Below, one piece after another: positions 5,731 to 6,249 of a stretch of 6,249 nucleotides of DNA. This DNA is from an uncultured Actinoplanes sp. (GTDB lineage Bacteria > Actinomycetota > Actinomycetes > Mycobacteriales > Micromonosporaceae): NCBI GenBank assembly GCA_934667465.1, contig CAKUMG010000374.1, positions 1 through 6,249 of the forward strand, written 5' to 3'. The translations under genes and the position numbers were made by a program. How positions within the stretch are numbered: the stretch's first letter is position 1; the number at the start of each line of letters is the position of its first letter. The notes beneath the pieces were generated by a model. That model saw nothing but the letters and a program-made list of their open reading frames with translations. It made no database searches and was not told the origin of the DNA.

Positions 5731-6249
5731 GTGAACCGACCGCTGATGCTGCTGGACCTGGACGGCGTGCTGAACCCGTTCGGCGCTTCCACCTGCCCCG
5801 ACGGCTATGTCGAGCACGAGTTCCATCCGGGCGAGGGCCCCGACCGCTACTGTCCCGCCCACGGCGCCTGGATCGCCGAGCTCGCCGCCGTGGGCGACGT
5901 CCGCTGGGCCAGCTCGTGGGGCGACGACGCCAACACGCTCCTCGCTCCGCTGCTGGGCATCGAACCCCTGCCGGTCGTCCGGTTCCCGCCGCTGGCCCTC
6001 AGGCCCGAGGACAAGATCCCCGCCATCGTCGAGGCCGCGGGCGACCGCCCCACCGCCTGGATCGACGACAACCACACGGACCCGGGGCGCCGCTGGGCCG
6101 CCGCCCGCGCGGCTCCGACCCTCCTGGTCCCGGTCGACTCGGCCATCGGCTGGACCCGCCCCGACATCGACCGGATCCTCGCCTGGGCCGCCGCAATCCT
6201 GGTCGAAACGATCTTCGCAACGAAGACCGCCGCGTCCGGCAACTCCGCC
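5731..6249 (+). CDS. HAD-superfamily protein, HAD_SAK-like (3' end outside window)
   Basis: 173 open codons carrying the HAD hydrolase signature. Motif I is DLDGVLNP (Asp9, Asp11), followed by WASSWGDDAN at 59-68 with Ser61/Ser62 as the motif II position. Lys95 in RPEDK is a likely motif III Lys, and WIDDN (110-114, Asp112/Asp113) is motif IV. The arrangement, with WxxxW..AN, PLPVV, and an APTLLVPVDSAIGWT-like end, matches small actinobacterial HAD proteins related to HAD domains of 'Swiss Army Knife' RNA-repair proteins. HAD enzymes use the first Asp to form a phospho-enzyme, so a phosphatase or end-processing activity is plausible; the substrate is unknown. The domain looks complete; only the tail is cut by the window edge. 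The GTG at 5731 gives the N-terminus RPLMLLDLDGV usual for relatives; ATG at 5746 is an alternative. The nearby AGGG is only 2 bases from the GTG, so the start is uncertain. Confidence 0.82.
   Translation, partial: MNRPLMLLDLDGVLNPFGASTCPDGYVEHEFHPGEGPDRYCPAHGAWIAELAAVGDVRWASSWGDDANTLLAPLLGIEPLPVVRFPPLALRPEDKIPAIVEAAGDRPTAWIDDNHTDPGRRWAAARAAPTLLVPVDSAIGWTRPDIDRILAWAAAILVETIFATKTAASGNSA

Noticed and set aside
4554..5792. 412-codon minus-strand frame over the DUF5995 gene, hairpins and start of the HAD gene
   Set aside because: It crosses two real plus-strand genes and several inverted repeats, has no ribosome binding site noted, and has no recognised domain.

Overview
The window is very GC-rich DNA. 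Its codon use (third positions almost all G or C), GTG starts and LuxR-type large ATPase regulator all point to a high-GC actinobacterium. A Micromonosporaceae-like filamentous genus would fit, but that is inference from style and not a marker-gene identification.

Left part (1-1528, minus strand): a two-gene signalling operon. A 212-residue stand-alone class III nucleotidyl cyclase (890-1528) is followed after 47 bases by a Hanks-type Ser/Thr protein kinase (1-840). The kinase is cut by the window edge just after its catalytic domain. Its activation-segment and C-terminal motifs resemble kinases whose catalytic domain is followed by a STAND/AAA-type ATPase, so the full gene is probably much longer than seen here.

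Middle (1529-4511): a divergent intergenic region of about 170 bases holds an interrupted palindrome and a possible leaderless promoter. A 936-residue LAL-type transcription regulator (AAA_16 ATPase, TPR-like middle, LuxR HTH) follows on the plus strand. The cyclase and this regulator carry, as separate divergent genes, the same modules that mycobacteria fuse in the Rv0386/Rv1358/Rv2488c proteins. This suggests a nucleotide-signal/kinase/ATPase regulator module, though nothing here shows its signal or targets.

Right part (4512-6249): a 192-base gap contains an 11-base-spaced direct repeat and three consecutive potential hairpins. The last of these could cover the ribosome binding site of the next gene, which encodes a DUF5995-family protein of unknown function (4704-5480). 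A strong hairpin right after its stop looks like a terminator. A long imperfect palindrome follows at 5586-5673. The window ends in a HAD-fold protein related to the HAD domains of the 'Swiss Army Knife' RNA-repair group (5731 to the edge).

No tRNA, rRNA, CRISPR array, transposase or phage gene was seen. The most unusual points are a cyclase lacking the canonical transition-state Asn, the split cyclase/LAL arrangement, and the structured leader before the DUF5995 gene.
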